From: UBA12191 sp964422295
GTDB taxonomy: Bacteria; Planctomycetota; UBA8108; UBA1146
Length of the DNA stretch: 64,000 nt
NCBI GenBank assembly: GCA_964422295.1
Contig: CAYRAM010000005.1
Coordinates: 65,264-129,263 of the forward strand
Reading direction: 5' to 3'
In this document: positions 41,607-49,863 of the stretch, in pieces
How positions within the stretch are numbered: position 1 is the first letter of the stretch
Layout of the letters: every line of letters begins with the position of its first letter
Position numbers and translations under genes: made by a program
Notes under the pieces: generated by a model
What the model was told of the DNA's origin: nothing
Databases searched by the model: none
Seen by the model: the letters and a program-made list of their open reading frames with translations, nothing else

Positions 41607-42374
41607 GTGCAGATCGACATTTTGACGATCTTTCCGCATTTCTTTGATGAGTTTCTCCAGCACGGAATGGTGCGGGTGGCCCGGAAGCAGGGCAAAGTTG
41701 AGATCCGGATGACCGATCTTCGCGCGTTCAGTGAAGACCGTCATCGAACCGTTGACGACCGACCTTACGGGGGAGGTCCTGGAATGTTGTTGAAACCGGA
41801 GCCGGTTTTTCGCGCCCTCGATGTGTTGGGGATCGCGCAGGGAAAGACGGCGCCGGAAGGAACGAAACTCCTGCTGACGTGCCCTCGCGGGCAAAAATTG
41901 CAGCAGGGCGACCTGGAAGAGTTTGCCGGAACGCAGCGTCTGGTGATCCTCTGCGGTCGCTACGAAGGTTACGACGAACGGATCGTCGAGGCTTATCCGT
42001 GGCAGCATGTTTCCCTTGGGGATTACGTGCTCTCCGGTGGCGAGGTGCCGGCGATGGCGATCCTGGAGGGAACGATTCGGCTGCTGCCGGGAGTTCTCGG
42101 AGATGGGGAATCGGTTTTACGCGATTCCTTCAATGCATGGCCCGGAGCCGATGGCCTCGACCATGCTCATTGGACCCGACCTCCTGAATACCGGGGGCGA
42201 GGGGTGCCCGAGGTGCTCCGCAGCGGAGACCACGGGGCAATCGAAGAGTGGCGCCGAAGGGATTCCCGGAAGCAATCCTCCAACCGCAGCGATGCGGATG
42301 ATGGCAAGGATGCGGGTGACGGGGAGCAGGCGAAGAGAGAACAGGAACCCCGAGGGGTTCCGGGAGAAGAATGA
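41607..42374 (+). CDS. trmD: tRNA (guanine37-N1)-methyltransferase
   Basis: 255 aa from GTG 41607 (GGAG 6 bases upstream). It begins VQIDILTIFPHFFDEFL. SPOUT-knot SAM-binding motifs LVILCGRYEGYDERI and LGDYVLSGGEVPAM are intact, as is RPYGGGPGML. It methylates G37 of tRNAs reading CNN codons, preventing +1 frameshifts. The last about 30 residues are a charged tail. The stop overlaps the rplS start by 4 bp. Confidence 0.96.
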   Translation: MQIDILTIFPHFFDEFLQHGMVRVARKQGKVEIRMTDLRAFSEDRHRTVDDRPYGGGPGMLLKPEPVFRALDVLGIAQGKTAPEGTKLLLTCPRGQKLQQGDLEEFAGTQRLVILCGRYEGYDERIVEAYPWQHVSLGDYVLSGGEVPAMAILEGTIRLLPGVLGDGESVLRDSFNAWPGADGLDHAHWTRPPEYRGRGVPEVLRSGDHGAIEEWRRRDSRKQSSNRSDADDGKDAGDGEQAKREQEPRGVPGEE

Positions 42375-42733
42375 TGGCGAAAGCGATCGAGGATTTCGAA
42401 TCCGCACAAGACAGCAAAGATCATGATTTTGAGGTGGGCGACACCGTCGATGTGCACGTCCGCATCGTCGAGGGCGACAAAACACGGGTGCAGATATTCA
42501 ATGGCACCGTGATTGCCCGCAAGAACGCCGGAAACCGCTCCGCATTCACGGTGCGCAGAATCGTAGCCGGCGAGGGAGTCGAGAGGACCTTCCCCTTCCA
42601 CTCTCCGTGGATCGACAAGGTCGACGTCAAGCGCCGAGGCCGTGTGCGTCGCGCCAAGCTTTACTACCTGCGCGATCGCGTTGGCAAATCCACACGTATC
42701 CGCGAAAAGGTTCCGACTCGCAAGAGCGATTAG
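42371..42733 (+). CDS. rplS: Ribosomal protein bL19
   Basis: 120 aa. Characteristic sequence: FEVGDTVDVHVRIVEG, RVQIFNGTVIARKNAG, the FTVRRI segment, FPFHSPWIDKVDVKRRGRVR and AKLYYLRDRVGKSTRI. It lies at the 30S/50S interface. Translationally coupled to trmD and followed by a good terminator hairpin. Confidence 0.97.
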   Translation: MMAKAIEDFESAQDSKDHDFEVGDTVDVHVRIVEGDKTRVQIFNGTVIARKNAGNRSAFTVRRIVAGEGVERTFPFHSPWIDKVDVKRRGRVRRAKLYYLRDRVGKSTRIREKVPTRKSD

Positions 42734-42758
42734 TCACCAGGAACGATGAGCAACCAGG

Positions 42759-42799
42759 TCAGCCGCCACGGTCCCCAGAGGAAAATGGCGGCTGATTTT
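42759..42799 (+). terminator. Intrinsic terminator after rplS
   Basis: A perfect 10-bp inverted repeat, TCAGCCGCCA (42759-42768) and TGGCGGCTGA (42786-42795), with a 17-base loop, directly followed by TTTT. It closes the rpsP-trmD-rplS operon. Confidence 0.7.
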
Positions 42800-42887
42800 G
42801 TGTCAGTACGGCACTCTCATGAGGGGGTTGCCAGCCCACGGTGGAGAGAGCACCATCGTTTCGGAACCCACCACCGGAAGGATCGAC

Positions 42888-44342
42888 ATGCTTCAACCCA
42901 TCACTGTCAACAAGATAGCCCTGGTGACGATCTCTCTTCTTTGTATTTTCAGCTCAGCGGTCGGGTCCTCCACCTTTCTCGATAATCCCAAATATGATGT
43001 CAAAACGACGGTCGGTCCCGATGCGGCCACGGGCGGCTGGTTCATCCATCTGGGTCTAACCGGTCTGCGGGTACGATTGACTCCGGAATCTCCCCAGGAG
43101 TTGGAGGTCGCCTACGTCTTTCCTGATTCTCCGTCTGCAGGAAAGTTGCAAACAGGGGATCGCATCGTCGGCATCGGAAAACGCACCTTCAGCAAGCCGC
43201 ACACCTTTGGTTACGGCGTCGGCAAATTTAGTTATGAAGGCCCACTTACCGAGTTTGCTGACGGACTCGATGCGGTAATGGCGGCGAAAGGAGTGCTGCC
43301 GCTGCTGGTGACCCGAAATGACAAGAAGAGCCGGATCAGCATCGATGTCGGAACCAAGTACGGCAAATACGCCAAGAACTGGCCCTTCAAATGTGAACGC
43401 AGCACGATGTTGCTGAGAGAAAGCATCGCCGATCTGACGGAGAGGCAGAATGCATCCGGGCTGTGGCACAATCGTCCCCATCTGAACTGCTTCGCAGTAC
43501 TCGCGCTTCTCGGAGATGATCCGAAAGTGCATCGGGAAAAAATTCTCAAGGCGGCCCGAGCGATGGCGCATGGCACCGATGACAAGATTCGCTACGAAGG
43601 TCTCGATTGCTGGAAGTACAGCCTCTACGGCATCGCTCTCGCCGAAATCTATCTCGCAACCGGTGAAAAGTGGATCATCCCCGAGTTGGAAGAGATTAAC
43701 CGCTGGCTCGTCAAGGCGCAGATCTCCGATGGAGGATTTGGTCATCGGCCGGCACATCGCCCCGGCGGAAACGGCTATGGGTCGATCTGCATCCTGACGA
43801 TGCAAGCGAAGATGGCGTGGGCGTTGATGAAGATGTGCGGCATCGAGATTGACGAGAACGCCTATCAAAAGGCCCACGAATTTGCCGACCGGGGGACCAA
43901 CAAGAGGGGATACGTTTGGTATGAGGATTCCTCGGGAGGGACCGGATATGCCGATATGGGGCGCACCGGGGCTGCCGTTCTCGCCCACGCCTTTGATGCG
44001 GGCAGGGAGGGCTACAAGGATTTCGCCCTGCGATCAGCCCGCTGTATCGGCGACCACCCCGACACCTTTTCCGATACCCACGGCTCGCCGATTCTCGGCA
44101 TGGTTTGGACCGCCTTTGGTGCCGCCCAGGATCCAGCATCTCTGCGCAAACTGCTCGATGCCAATCGCTGGTGGTTCACCCTCTCCCAATGTTCCGATGG
44201 AACCTTCTACTACCAGCCGAATCGCGACAACAATCCACAGGACTACACTGCCGCGCCACGGCTTTCTGCCACCGCGGCGACCGCTTTGATCCTGACCCTG
44301 CCGAAGCGCAATCTGAAGATGACGCAAATTCTCTTAAAGTAG
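42888..44342 (+). CDS. Exported DUF6288-like protein: PDZ-like domain plus terpenoid-cyclase-type helical repeats
   Basis: 484 aa from ATG 42888 (GGAAGG 7 bases upstream). A signal peptide (KIALVTISLLCIFSSAVGS) precedes a PDZ-like region (VAYVFPDSPSAGKLQTGDRI). The remainder resembles alpha/alpha barrels of the prenyltransferase/squalene-cyclase superfamily, with repeated motifs NASGLWHNRPHLNCFAVLAL, ISDGGFGHRP and CSDGTFYYQP. Such proteins are known mainly from Planctomycetes and Verrucomicrobia; their function is uncharacterised. It occupies the place where rnhB often lies between rplS and yraN. Confidence 0.65.
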   Translation: MLQPITVNKIALVTISLLCIFSSAVGSSTFLDNPKYDVKTTVGPDAATGGWFIHLGLTGLRVRLTPESPQELEVAYVFPDSPSAGKLQTGDRIVGIGKRTFSKPHTFGYGVGKFSYEGPLTEFADGLDAVMAAKGVLPLLVTRNDKKSRISIDVGTKYGKYAKNWPFKCERSTMLLRESIADLTERQNASGLWHNRPHLNCFAVLALLGDDPKVHREKILKAARAMAHGTDDKIRYEGLDCWKYSLYGIALAEIYLATGEKWIIPELEEINRWLVKAQISDGGFGHRPAHRPGGNGYGSICILTMQAKMAWALMKMCGIEIDENAYQKAHEFADRGTNKRGYVWYEDSSGGTGYADMGRTGAAVLAHAFDAGREGYKDFALRSARCIGDHPDTFSDTHGSPILGMVWTAFGAAQDPASLRKLLDANRWWFTLSQCSDGTFYYQPNRDNNPQDYTAAPRLSATAATALILTLPKRNLKMTQILLK

Positions 44343-44437
44343 CCAGAGCTCGGATTTGCGCCCTGAGGAGTCCATTTGCGGACGGGTTTCTTGCAGACGC
44401 CGTGTCCCCTTTCTCTGAAAGAGATTCTCCTGCGAGC

Positions 44438-45102
44438 ATGGAAACCGCGACGGGGAAGTTTGCTCATCTGTGGAAAAGGCGCAAGCGACGAGTCTTGGGC
44501 CGCTTGGCGGAGCAATGGGTTGCATCGGTGCTGTGGTGCCGCGGCTGGAAGGTCTTGCTGCGAAATTGGCGCACCCCCTTCGCAGAGATCGATCTCCTTT
44601 GCGTGGACGACAGCGGCGTCGTGATCGTGGAGGTCAAGTATCGTTCCAGTGAGTTCGGCGAGCCGATTTCCAGGGATCAGATCGAGCGGCTTTGCCTTGC
44701 GGCTCGTTGGGTGCAGGCTCGATCGTCAAGACGAATCAGGTTCGGAGGGAGAGGCCGGTGGCCATCCAACGGCGGGGTGCGAATTGATCTGGTGGTGATC
44801 TCCCGTAGGCGCTGGAAATTTCTTTGGCACCACTACCAGGGTATTCATTCCCTCTACGAGGAGCCATCGATGCAGGGTCATTTCGAAGGTCATTTCGAAG
44901 GTCATTTCGAAGGTCATTTCGAAGGTCATCGAGACATGATAGNNNNNNNNNNNNNNNNNNNNNNNNNNNNNNNNNNNNNNNNNNNNNNNNNNNNNNNNNN
45001 NNNNNNNNNNNNNNNNNNNNNNNNNNNNNNNNNNNNNNNNNNGGTCATTTCGAAGGTCATTTCGAAGGTCATTTCGAAGGTCATCGAGACATGATAGTGT
45101 GA
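44438..45102 (+). CDS. yraN: YraN/UPF0102 family putative endonuclease with repeat tail, split by assembly gap
   Basis: From ATG 44438. The nuclease-like fold motif is complete: GRLAEQWVASVLWCRGWKVL, then RTPFAEIDLLC and VVIVEVKYRSS, giving the E...EID...EVK pattern of this PD-(D/E)XK-related family. The C-terminal 12-bp repeats encode Gly-His-Phe-Glu. A 100-N gap interrupts the tail. Its flanks are 55-base duplicates; removing 155 bases keeps one frame to the TGA at 45100-45102, giving 169 aa ending GHRDMIV. The YraN role is unproven; links to recombination have been proposed. Confidence 0.82.
44876..45092 (+). repeat. 12-bp tandem repeat in the yraN tail
   Basis: GGTCATTTCGAA occurs four times before the gap and three times after it; three of these may be the same copies because of the flanking duplication. 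In frame. Confidence 0.9.
44943..45042. other. Assembly gap (100 N) flanked by a 55-base duplication
   Basis: Bases 44888-44942 are identical to 45043-45097. This is the same signature as at the other two gaps. Confidence 0.85.
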
Positions 45103-45151
45103 CCCCTTGTGAGGCAGGACAAAATTTCACTCGCAATACCGGAGGACTATT

Positions 45152-45847
45152 ATGGCTTCACCGGATTATTCAATTCCGATGGTGGACGATCGCTGGCGCA
45201 TGTTTCTGCAACAGGATGACAGCGCTTTGCTCTTGGAAAGACTGGGTCAGGAGCGTATTCGAAATCTGTGGGAGTGGTTTATCTGCGATGACGGTTTGAG
45301 ATCAGGCGGGCTCTTGGCTGCGCGTGCGCCGGTGTTCGATCTGATTCTCGACAAAATCTGCGAAGAAATTTACTCCGGCACAGCAGATCTCTCACCGGAA
45401 GACCCCTTTCAATTGCTTCAGCAGTTGAGAACTGCGGAGTGGGCGCAGATCCTCTTTGGTGCGGGGCTGATGTTTTCGGCAACATGGAAGTACGATGCGG
45501 TCAATGACCCCCTCGGCCCGTCACCCGACATGGGTGACTTGGTCGAGTTTTTGGCGACCGAAGATTGGGTGATACGGGTGCGAGATGAGCGCAACAAGGG
45601 GAGCGCCCCTCAAAAAAATCCCCTTGAGGTTACACGCGTGCTTTTAAAGATGGAGCCGTTATTGGAATTGCCGATTGAAGCGATGCGCAAACTCGTCAAT
45701 CGGGAGTCGCATGCCACCCAATGGACCCAGGATATGCCAGCCGAGGCGAGGGCACTCTTTTTCCTTGGCGCACTTGCTGCCGGAGTGGAGATTCCTGAAA
45801 CGGTTGGCGACAAGCCGACAGAATACGCCCTCGAAATTACACTTTAG
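45152..45847 (+). CDS. Hypothetical soluble protein
   Basis: 231 aa from ATG 45152, with GGAGG 7 bases upstream. No signal peptide, membrane helix or recognised family. Rich in helix-forming and aromatic residues (FICDD, LRTAEWAQILFGAGLMF). It follows yraN by 49 bases and is convergent with the esterase gene (5 bases between stops). Good ribosome site and length support a real gene. Confidence 0.6.
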   Translation: MASPDYSIPMVDDRWRMFLQQDDSALLLERLGQERIRNLWEWFICDDGLRSGGLLAARAPVFDLILDKICEEIYSGTADLSPEDPFQLLQQLRTAEWAQILFGAGLMFSATWKYDAVNDPLGPSPDMGDLVEFLATEDWVIRVRDERNKGSAPQKNPLEVTRVLLKMEPLLELPIEAMRKLVNRESHATQWTQDMPAEARALFFLGALAAGVEIPETVGDKPTEYALEITL

Positions 45848-45852
45848 GAGCA

Positions 45853-47013
45853 TCAGGGGCAGTTATCGGTCTGGCATTCGATGAAGACCGGGCCAGTCCC
45901 GCAATCGGGATGGGGAGCCCCCGGAGGCGTACCCCCCGAGAAGAGGTTCAACAGCAAATACACCGCATCGGAGAGGTCAAGGCTTCCATCGCTGTTGCAG
46001 TTTGCTGTTTCGAGGCATCCCAGACTGCCGCCGCCAAAGAGGTACTGCAGCCCGCTGATCACATCGGAGATGTCGATCGACTGATCCCCGTTCATGTCTC
46101 CCCGAATGAAACTCTCTGGAGGCGATGAAGAAGATTCCATGAAATCAAAAACCATCGCTCTCCATGTGTCGTTGAAGTTGGGCAGGTGGCCGGTTCCGCC
46201 CATCGACCACAACTCCACGACCCCCTGACCATTACAGCCGTCTTGCCAGCGCAGAACATCCGTTTCCGCACCCGAGGCAGATGTGATATCCAGCGGTGGA
46301 AGCGAGACAGGAGAGGCAGAGCATCCATTGAGGGCAGCCCATGTTTCACAACTTTCCTGTGCAGATGGATAGACCCCTGCACCGAGAAAGCCACCACCAT
46401 AAAAGATGATCGGGTCGATGGTTCCATGTACATGAAGCACCGGTACCGGCTCCGTTGGGCTGCAATTGGAGGGATCGCTCCAGGTCATTCCCGACACGGT
46501 GATGATGGATGTGATCAGATCGGCCCTTTCACATGCCATGCGGTGGGACATGAATCCCCCATTTGAATGTCCGATCAGGTGTATCCGTGTGGGATCGATC
46601 GAATAAGTGCTCTGCAATAGCGCAATCAAGTCTGTCAGATAGCCGACATCATCTTCGCAACTGGTGAAGGGGAATCCCTGACAGCAGCACGCATCGGTGG
46701 CATTCCAGTAGCGAATTCCGGTCAGGCTCGCCAGTCCATCGGGGTAGCAGTATATGTAGCCGCGGTTGTTGGCTTCATTTGTCAAACCAAAGAGCCCCTC
46801 CATCGAGTCTCCATCCCATGCCCTTCCATGAAGAAGCATGACCAAGGGAGCGGGAGTGCCGGGGGTGTAATTGGTGGAGACTTGGACTGTGACATCGCCG
46901 CGACCGGCATCCACTTGTTCGATGATTTGAGCCGCGCCCATCGTCGTGCAGAGCACGACGGCTACTGATGCGATCCATAGCAAGTTCAGTGGCATGGTCG
47001 GCTGAATCAACAT
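45853..47013 (-). CDS. Exported polyhydroxybutyrate-depolymerase/feruloyl-esterase-like hydrolase with dockerin-like C terminus
   Basis: 386 aa from ATG 47013. A signal peptide (NLLWIASVAVVLCTTMGAA) precedes an alpha/beta hydrolase of the PHB depolymerase/LpqC type. The oxyanion region is LVMLLHGRAWDGDSMEG, the nucleophile elbow GHSNGG, and a late histidine lies in GGTGHLPNFNDTW. Two calcium-loop motifs follow: RGDMNGDQSIDISDVISGL and NCNSDGSLDLSDAVYLLLN, a dockerin-like pair, then a Cys-rich end ECQTDNCP. It probably hydrolyses esters in plant cell-wall material or polyesters outside the cytoplasm. The dockerin-like tail may attach it to a surface or other proteins. Confidence 0.78.
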   Translation of the reverse strand: MLIQPTMPLNLLWIASVAVVLCTTMGAAQIIEQVDAGRGDVTVQVSTNYTPGTPAPLVMLLHGRAWDGDSMEGLFGLTNEANNRGYIYCYPDGLASLTGIRYWNATDACCCQGFPFTSCEDDVGYLTDLIALLQSTYSIDPTRIHLIGHSNGGFMSHRMACERADLITSIITVSGMTWSDPSNCSPTEPVPVLHVHGTIDPIIFYGGGFLGAGVYPSAQESCETWAALNGCSASPVSLPPLDITSASGAETDVLRWQDGCNGQGVVELWSMGGTGHLPNFNDTWRAMVFDFMESSSSPPESFIRGDMNGDQSIDISDVISGLQYLFGGGSLGCLETANCNSDGSLDLSDAVYLLLNLFSGGTPPGAPHPDCGTGPVFIECQTDNCP

Positions 47014-47112
47014 CACCAAAGGGCCCTTCTGGACAGAGCGTGGCCGGATTTCATCGAGTACACATGATATTCCATTGTTTGATTTTACCCATTTGCAGGG
47101 GTAGGGGTGGGA

Positions 47113-47526
47113 CTATTCAGGAGGCTTGGGCACCTGCCTCAGAGGCCGGATGAACAAGAGAACCAAGACCATCGCTGCGGAGGTCCCCGATTCGATCAAT
47201 ACCTGGATTTTTGTCCACGCATTGAGAGCGAGCCAAATCTCCGGACGCAGGTAGATCAAAAGGTAAAAATGCAGGGTGGTATGCATCAGCAATATCAGGA
47301 TTGCCGGAGGCAGACTGCCAGGGGTCCCCATCCAAAGTTGCCGAGCGAGCGCGAAACACATGAAGCCCACCAAACCATCGAGGAGAGGAGTGGAGAGAAG
47401 AAGAGGGGAGTCGAGCAAGCCGAAGCCGGTGCACCACCAAATCAAACCGCGAAAGGTAAGCCAGCCTGCAACCAGGGCCAGTGCCGGGGCAGGGATCGTC
47501 TGCGGATCTTGTGTCTGCGGGATCAT
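47113..47526 (-). CDS. Small integral membrane protein, unknown
   Basis: 137 aa from ATG 47526 (AGGAA 6 bases upstream). About four hydrophobic helices: ALALVAGWLTFRGLIWWC, GLVGFMCFALARQL, PPAILILLMHTTLHFYLL and SGTSAAMVLVLLFI. No family recognised. Divergent from the proline dehydrogenase gene at 47639 and upstream of, and co-directional with, the esterase. Confidence 0.55.
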   Translation of the reverse strand: MIPQTQDPQTIPAPALALVAGWLTFRGLIWWCTGFGLLDSPLLLSTPLLDGLVGFMCFALARQLWMGTPGSLPPAILILLMHTTLHFYLLIYLRPEIWLALNAWTKIQVLIESGTSAAMVLVLLFIRPLRQVPKPPE

Positions 47527-47638
47527 CTTTGATTCCTGTCTGAATCTTGGTGCTCGAATGCGCAGTGGCTCTCTACAGGATATGATAACGGAGGCCTGAT
47601 CGGTCAAAACCTGCAAGGATTCTCTTCGAAGGGAAGTT

Positions 47639-48535
47639 GTGATCAACAGAGCTGTCGTTTCGCTTCTGCCACTGGTTCCCCGATCGATCGTCTGGAAGAT
47701 ATCCCGGCGCTACATCGCAGGGAAATCACTGGATGATGCGCTCCAATGCGTCAAAGAGCTGAATGATCAAGGCATGAGCGCAACTCTCGATGTGCTCGGC
47801 GAAGATTCGACGACCCGCGAACAAGCCATGAAGGGAGAGTCGATCTATCAGCAGGCCTTGTCCGAAATAGATCGGCAATCTCTGAACGCCAACATCTCGG
47901 TCAAATTGTCGATGTTGGCGCTGAGAATCGATGAATCCCTCTGTGTGGAAATTTTGCAACGGTTAACAAGAACCGCAGAACTCCACGATTCTTTTGTTCG
48001 CATCGATATGGAAGATTCATCGGTTACCGAGAAGACCCTCGATATTTATCACAGGCTGCGCAATGAAACAGTTCGGGTCGGAGCGGTGGTTCAGGCGTAT
48101 CTCCGGTCGACGGAAGCAGACATTCAGCGATTGCTCGATGGAGGAGACACCTATCTGAGGCTGTGCAAAGGGATCTATGTGGAGCCGGAAGAGCTGGCAT
48201 TTCAGGAATTCACAGAGATCCAGGACGCATTTTTGCGCAACCTTGAACAGATGCTCAGAGGGGGTATCCGTAAGGTTGGGATTGCGACCCACGACAGCAG
48301 GCTGGTAGAAGGCAGCCTCGATCTGCTGAAGCGGCTGGAGATACCCAAAGACAATTACGAATTCCAGATGCTGCTTGGGGTGACCGAAGAGTTGCGCGGG
48401 GAGTTGGTCAAAGATGGGCATCCTCTGCGTGTTTACGTTCCCTTTGGCGAAGAGTGGTACGCATATTCCTCCAGGAGATTGCGGGAAAATCCCAAGATTG
48501 CAGGCCATGTCATTCGCAATATGTTGCCATTTTAA
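47639..48535 (+). CDS. Proline dehydrogenase
   Basis: 298 aa from GTG 47639 (AAGGG upstream). A compact TIM-barrel PRODH of the stand-alone type: SLNANISVKLSMLALRID, FVRIDMEDSS, YLRLCKGIYVEPEELAF, GIATHDSRLVE, FQMLLGV and RVYVPFGEEWYAYSSRRLRENP with the proline-binding YxxRRxxE. It oxidises proline to pyrroline-5-carboxylate using FAD. No P5C dehydrogenase is adjacent. Followed 11 bases later by the Nudix gene. Confidence 0.93.
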   Translation: MINRAVVSLLPLVPRSIVWKISRRYIAGKSLDDALQCVKELNDQGMSATLDVLGEDSTTREQAMKGESIYQQALSEIDRQSLNANISVKLSMLALRIDESLCVEILQRLTRTAELHDSFVRIDMEDSSVTEKTLDIYHRLRNETVRVGAVVQAYLRSTEADIQRLLDGGDTYLRLCKGIYVEPEELAFQEFTEIQDAFLRNLEQMLRGGIRKVGIATHDSRLVEGSLDLLKRLEIPKDNYEFQMLLGVTEELRGELVKDGHPLRVYVPFGEEWYAYSSRRLRENPKIAGHVIRNMLPF

Positions 48536-48546
48536 GGGGCAAGCAG

Positions 48547-49158
48547 ATGCAGATTGATGCGTGGAGAGCAGGAGATCCCCGCCTCGCACCTGAGCAAGGC
48601 AAAGATGTTGCTATCCAGTGGGTCGAAGCGTACCAACCTGCAGACCCAGCCCAACAGATGCAGCGCAATCAGATATTGGATGCGTGTCGCAGATGCGATG
48701 ACATCTTGCTCAGAAGTTGTTTTCCAGGCCATCTGACTGCCTCGGCTTTGGTGATTGATGACCGATGTGAAAAGGTGCTGTTACATCATCATGCCAAGTT
48801 GAAGCGCTGGCTCCAATTTGGCGGCCATTGCGATGGGGATGGCAATCTTGCTCACGCTGCTTGGCGAGAATGCCAGGAAGAATCAGGGATCGATGAGTTG
48901 TTTATTTTTCCACAAGTGATCGACGTTGATATTCACGAAATACCGGCGATCGAAGAAGAGCCAGCCCATGATCATCTGGATATCCGCTTCCTCGTGATGA
49001 CATCCGGGAATAATCAACCGGTAGTCAGTCGGGAGTCGAGAGATGTTCGCTGGTTTGGGCTGTCTGAATTGAATCAACTCGACACGGATGAGTCCGTCCT
49101 TCGCTTGGTTGAACTGGTGAAGAACAAGTCAACCGCGTTACGATTCGATTTCGAGTAG
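48547..49158 (+). CDS. Nudix hydrolase
   Basis: 203 aa from ATG 48547 (AAGGGG 7 bases upstream). The Nudix box is GGHCDGDGNLAHAAWRECQE followed by ESGI. The REUxEExGU part is intact, but the upstream glutamate is replaced, as in the GGHCDGD subfamily. It hydrolyses a nucleoside diphosphate linked to another moiety; the substrate is unknown. It lies between the proline dehydrogenase and the peroxiredoxin genes in one direction. Confidence 0.85.
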   Translation: MQIDAWRAGDPRLAPEQGKDVAIQWVEAYQPADPAQQMQRNQILDACRRCDDILLRSCFPGHLTASALVIDDRCEKVLLHHHAKLKRWLQFGGHCDGDGNLAHAAWRECQEESGIDELFIFPQVIDVDIHEIPAIEEEPAHDHLDIRFLVMTSGNNQPVVSRESRDVRWFGLSELNQLDTDESVLRLVELVKNKSTALRFDFE

Positions 49159-49171
49159 GAAAGGTGACACG

Positions 49172-49741
49172 ATGGCGCTCAGGAGATCGGCAAAGACAAC
49201 TATTTTCATCGGAGGTGTGATCATGCTTGGCTTCTTTGGAACCCTGTTTGGCGTTCGCGGAGATGATACTGGGATGAAGACCGGGGACCCAATCCCAAAA
49301 GTTTCCCTGAAGGCGTCCGATGGCAAGACCTATCATCTTCCAGAGATCTCCGAAAAGGGAGATGCGCTGATCATCGCCTGGATCCCGAAGACGTTTACTC
49401 CGGGATGAACCAAGCAGTGCAAGTCGCTGCGTGACAGCGCCAAACAGATTGCTGAATACCAAGCCAAACTATTCGTGGTCTCCACTGATGATGCTGATAA
49501 GGCAAAAAAGTTTGCAGAATCTTTGGGCAATGCTTATCCAATTCTTGCGGACCCCGAAAGAGAAGCGGCGAGGCTCTTTGGGGTCGATGGCTTCCTAGGC
49601 TTTGCCAAGCGGGTGACCTTTATCTTTGATAATTCAGGCCAGTTGGTGGAAGTTGATCGAGAAGTTAATTGGGGTTCCCACGGTCTGGATTTGCTGAAGA
49701 AGCTGCAACAACTCGGCATCCCGAAACGAGTTAAGGAATAA
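49172..49741 (+). CDS. bcp: Bcp-type peroxiredoxin, probable selenoprotein (in-frame UGA = Sec79)
   Basis: 189 aa if the TGA at 49406-49408 is read through. An N-terminal membrane or signal segment (TTIFIGGVIMLGFFGTLFG) suggests export or anchoring. The thioredoxin-fold AhpC/TSA domain follows. UGA falls exactly at the peroxidatic cysteine: family TPGCT reads TPG-UGA-TKQC, and the resolving cysteine of Bcp (five residues later) is in place (Cys84). The frame continues uninterrupted for 110 codons with good homology (FVVSTDDADKAKKFAESLG, RVTFIFDNSGQLV). A hairpin downstream resembles a bacterial SECIS. It would reduce peroxides using selenocysteine. The alternative, a nonsense mutation, is unlikely given the second UGA case nearby. 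Confidence 0.85.
49425..49439 (+). promoter_or_regulatory. Candidate bacterial SECIS hairpin (peroxiredoxin)
   Basis: Stem CGCTG/CAGCG with apical loop CGTGA; the loop G is 23 bases after the UGA. A competing hairpin, GCAGTG-CAAGT-CGCTGC at 49414-49430, is also possible. The loop is identical to that in the SCO1 gene. Confidence 0.65.
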
Positions 49742-49863
49742 GTCGAACTTCCCCGATATGTGAAGTCAAACTAGGCAGGGATTTTGTCTTATTGATTGCC
49801 TGCTTTTGGATTTATTGTCCATGGTGAGATTCGAATGATCATATTTATTCATGAGGGACCACT

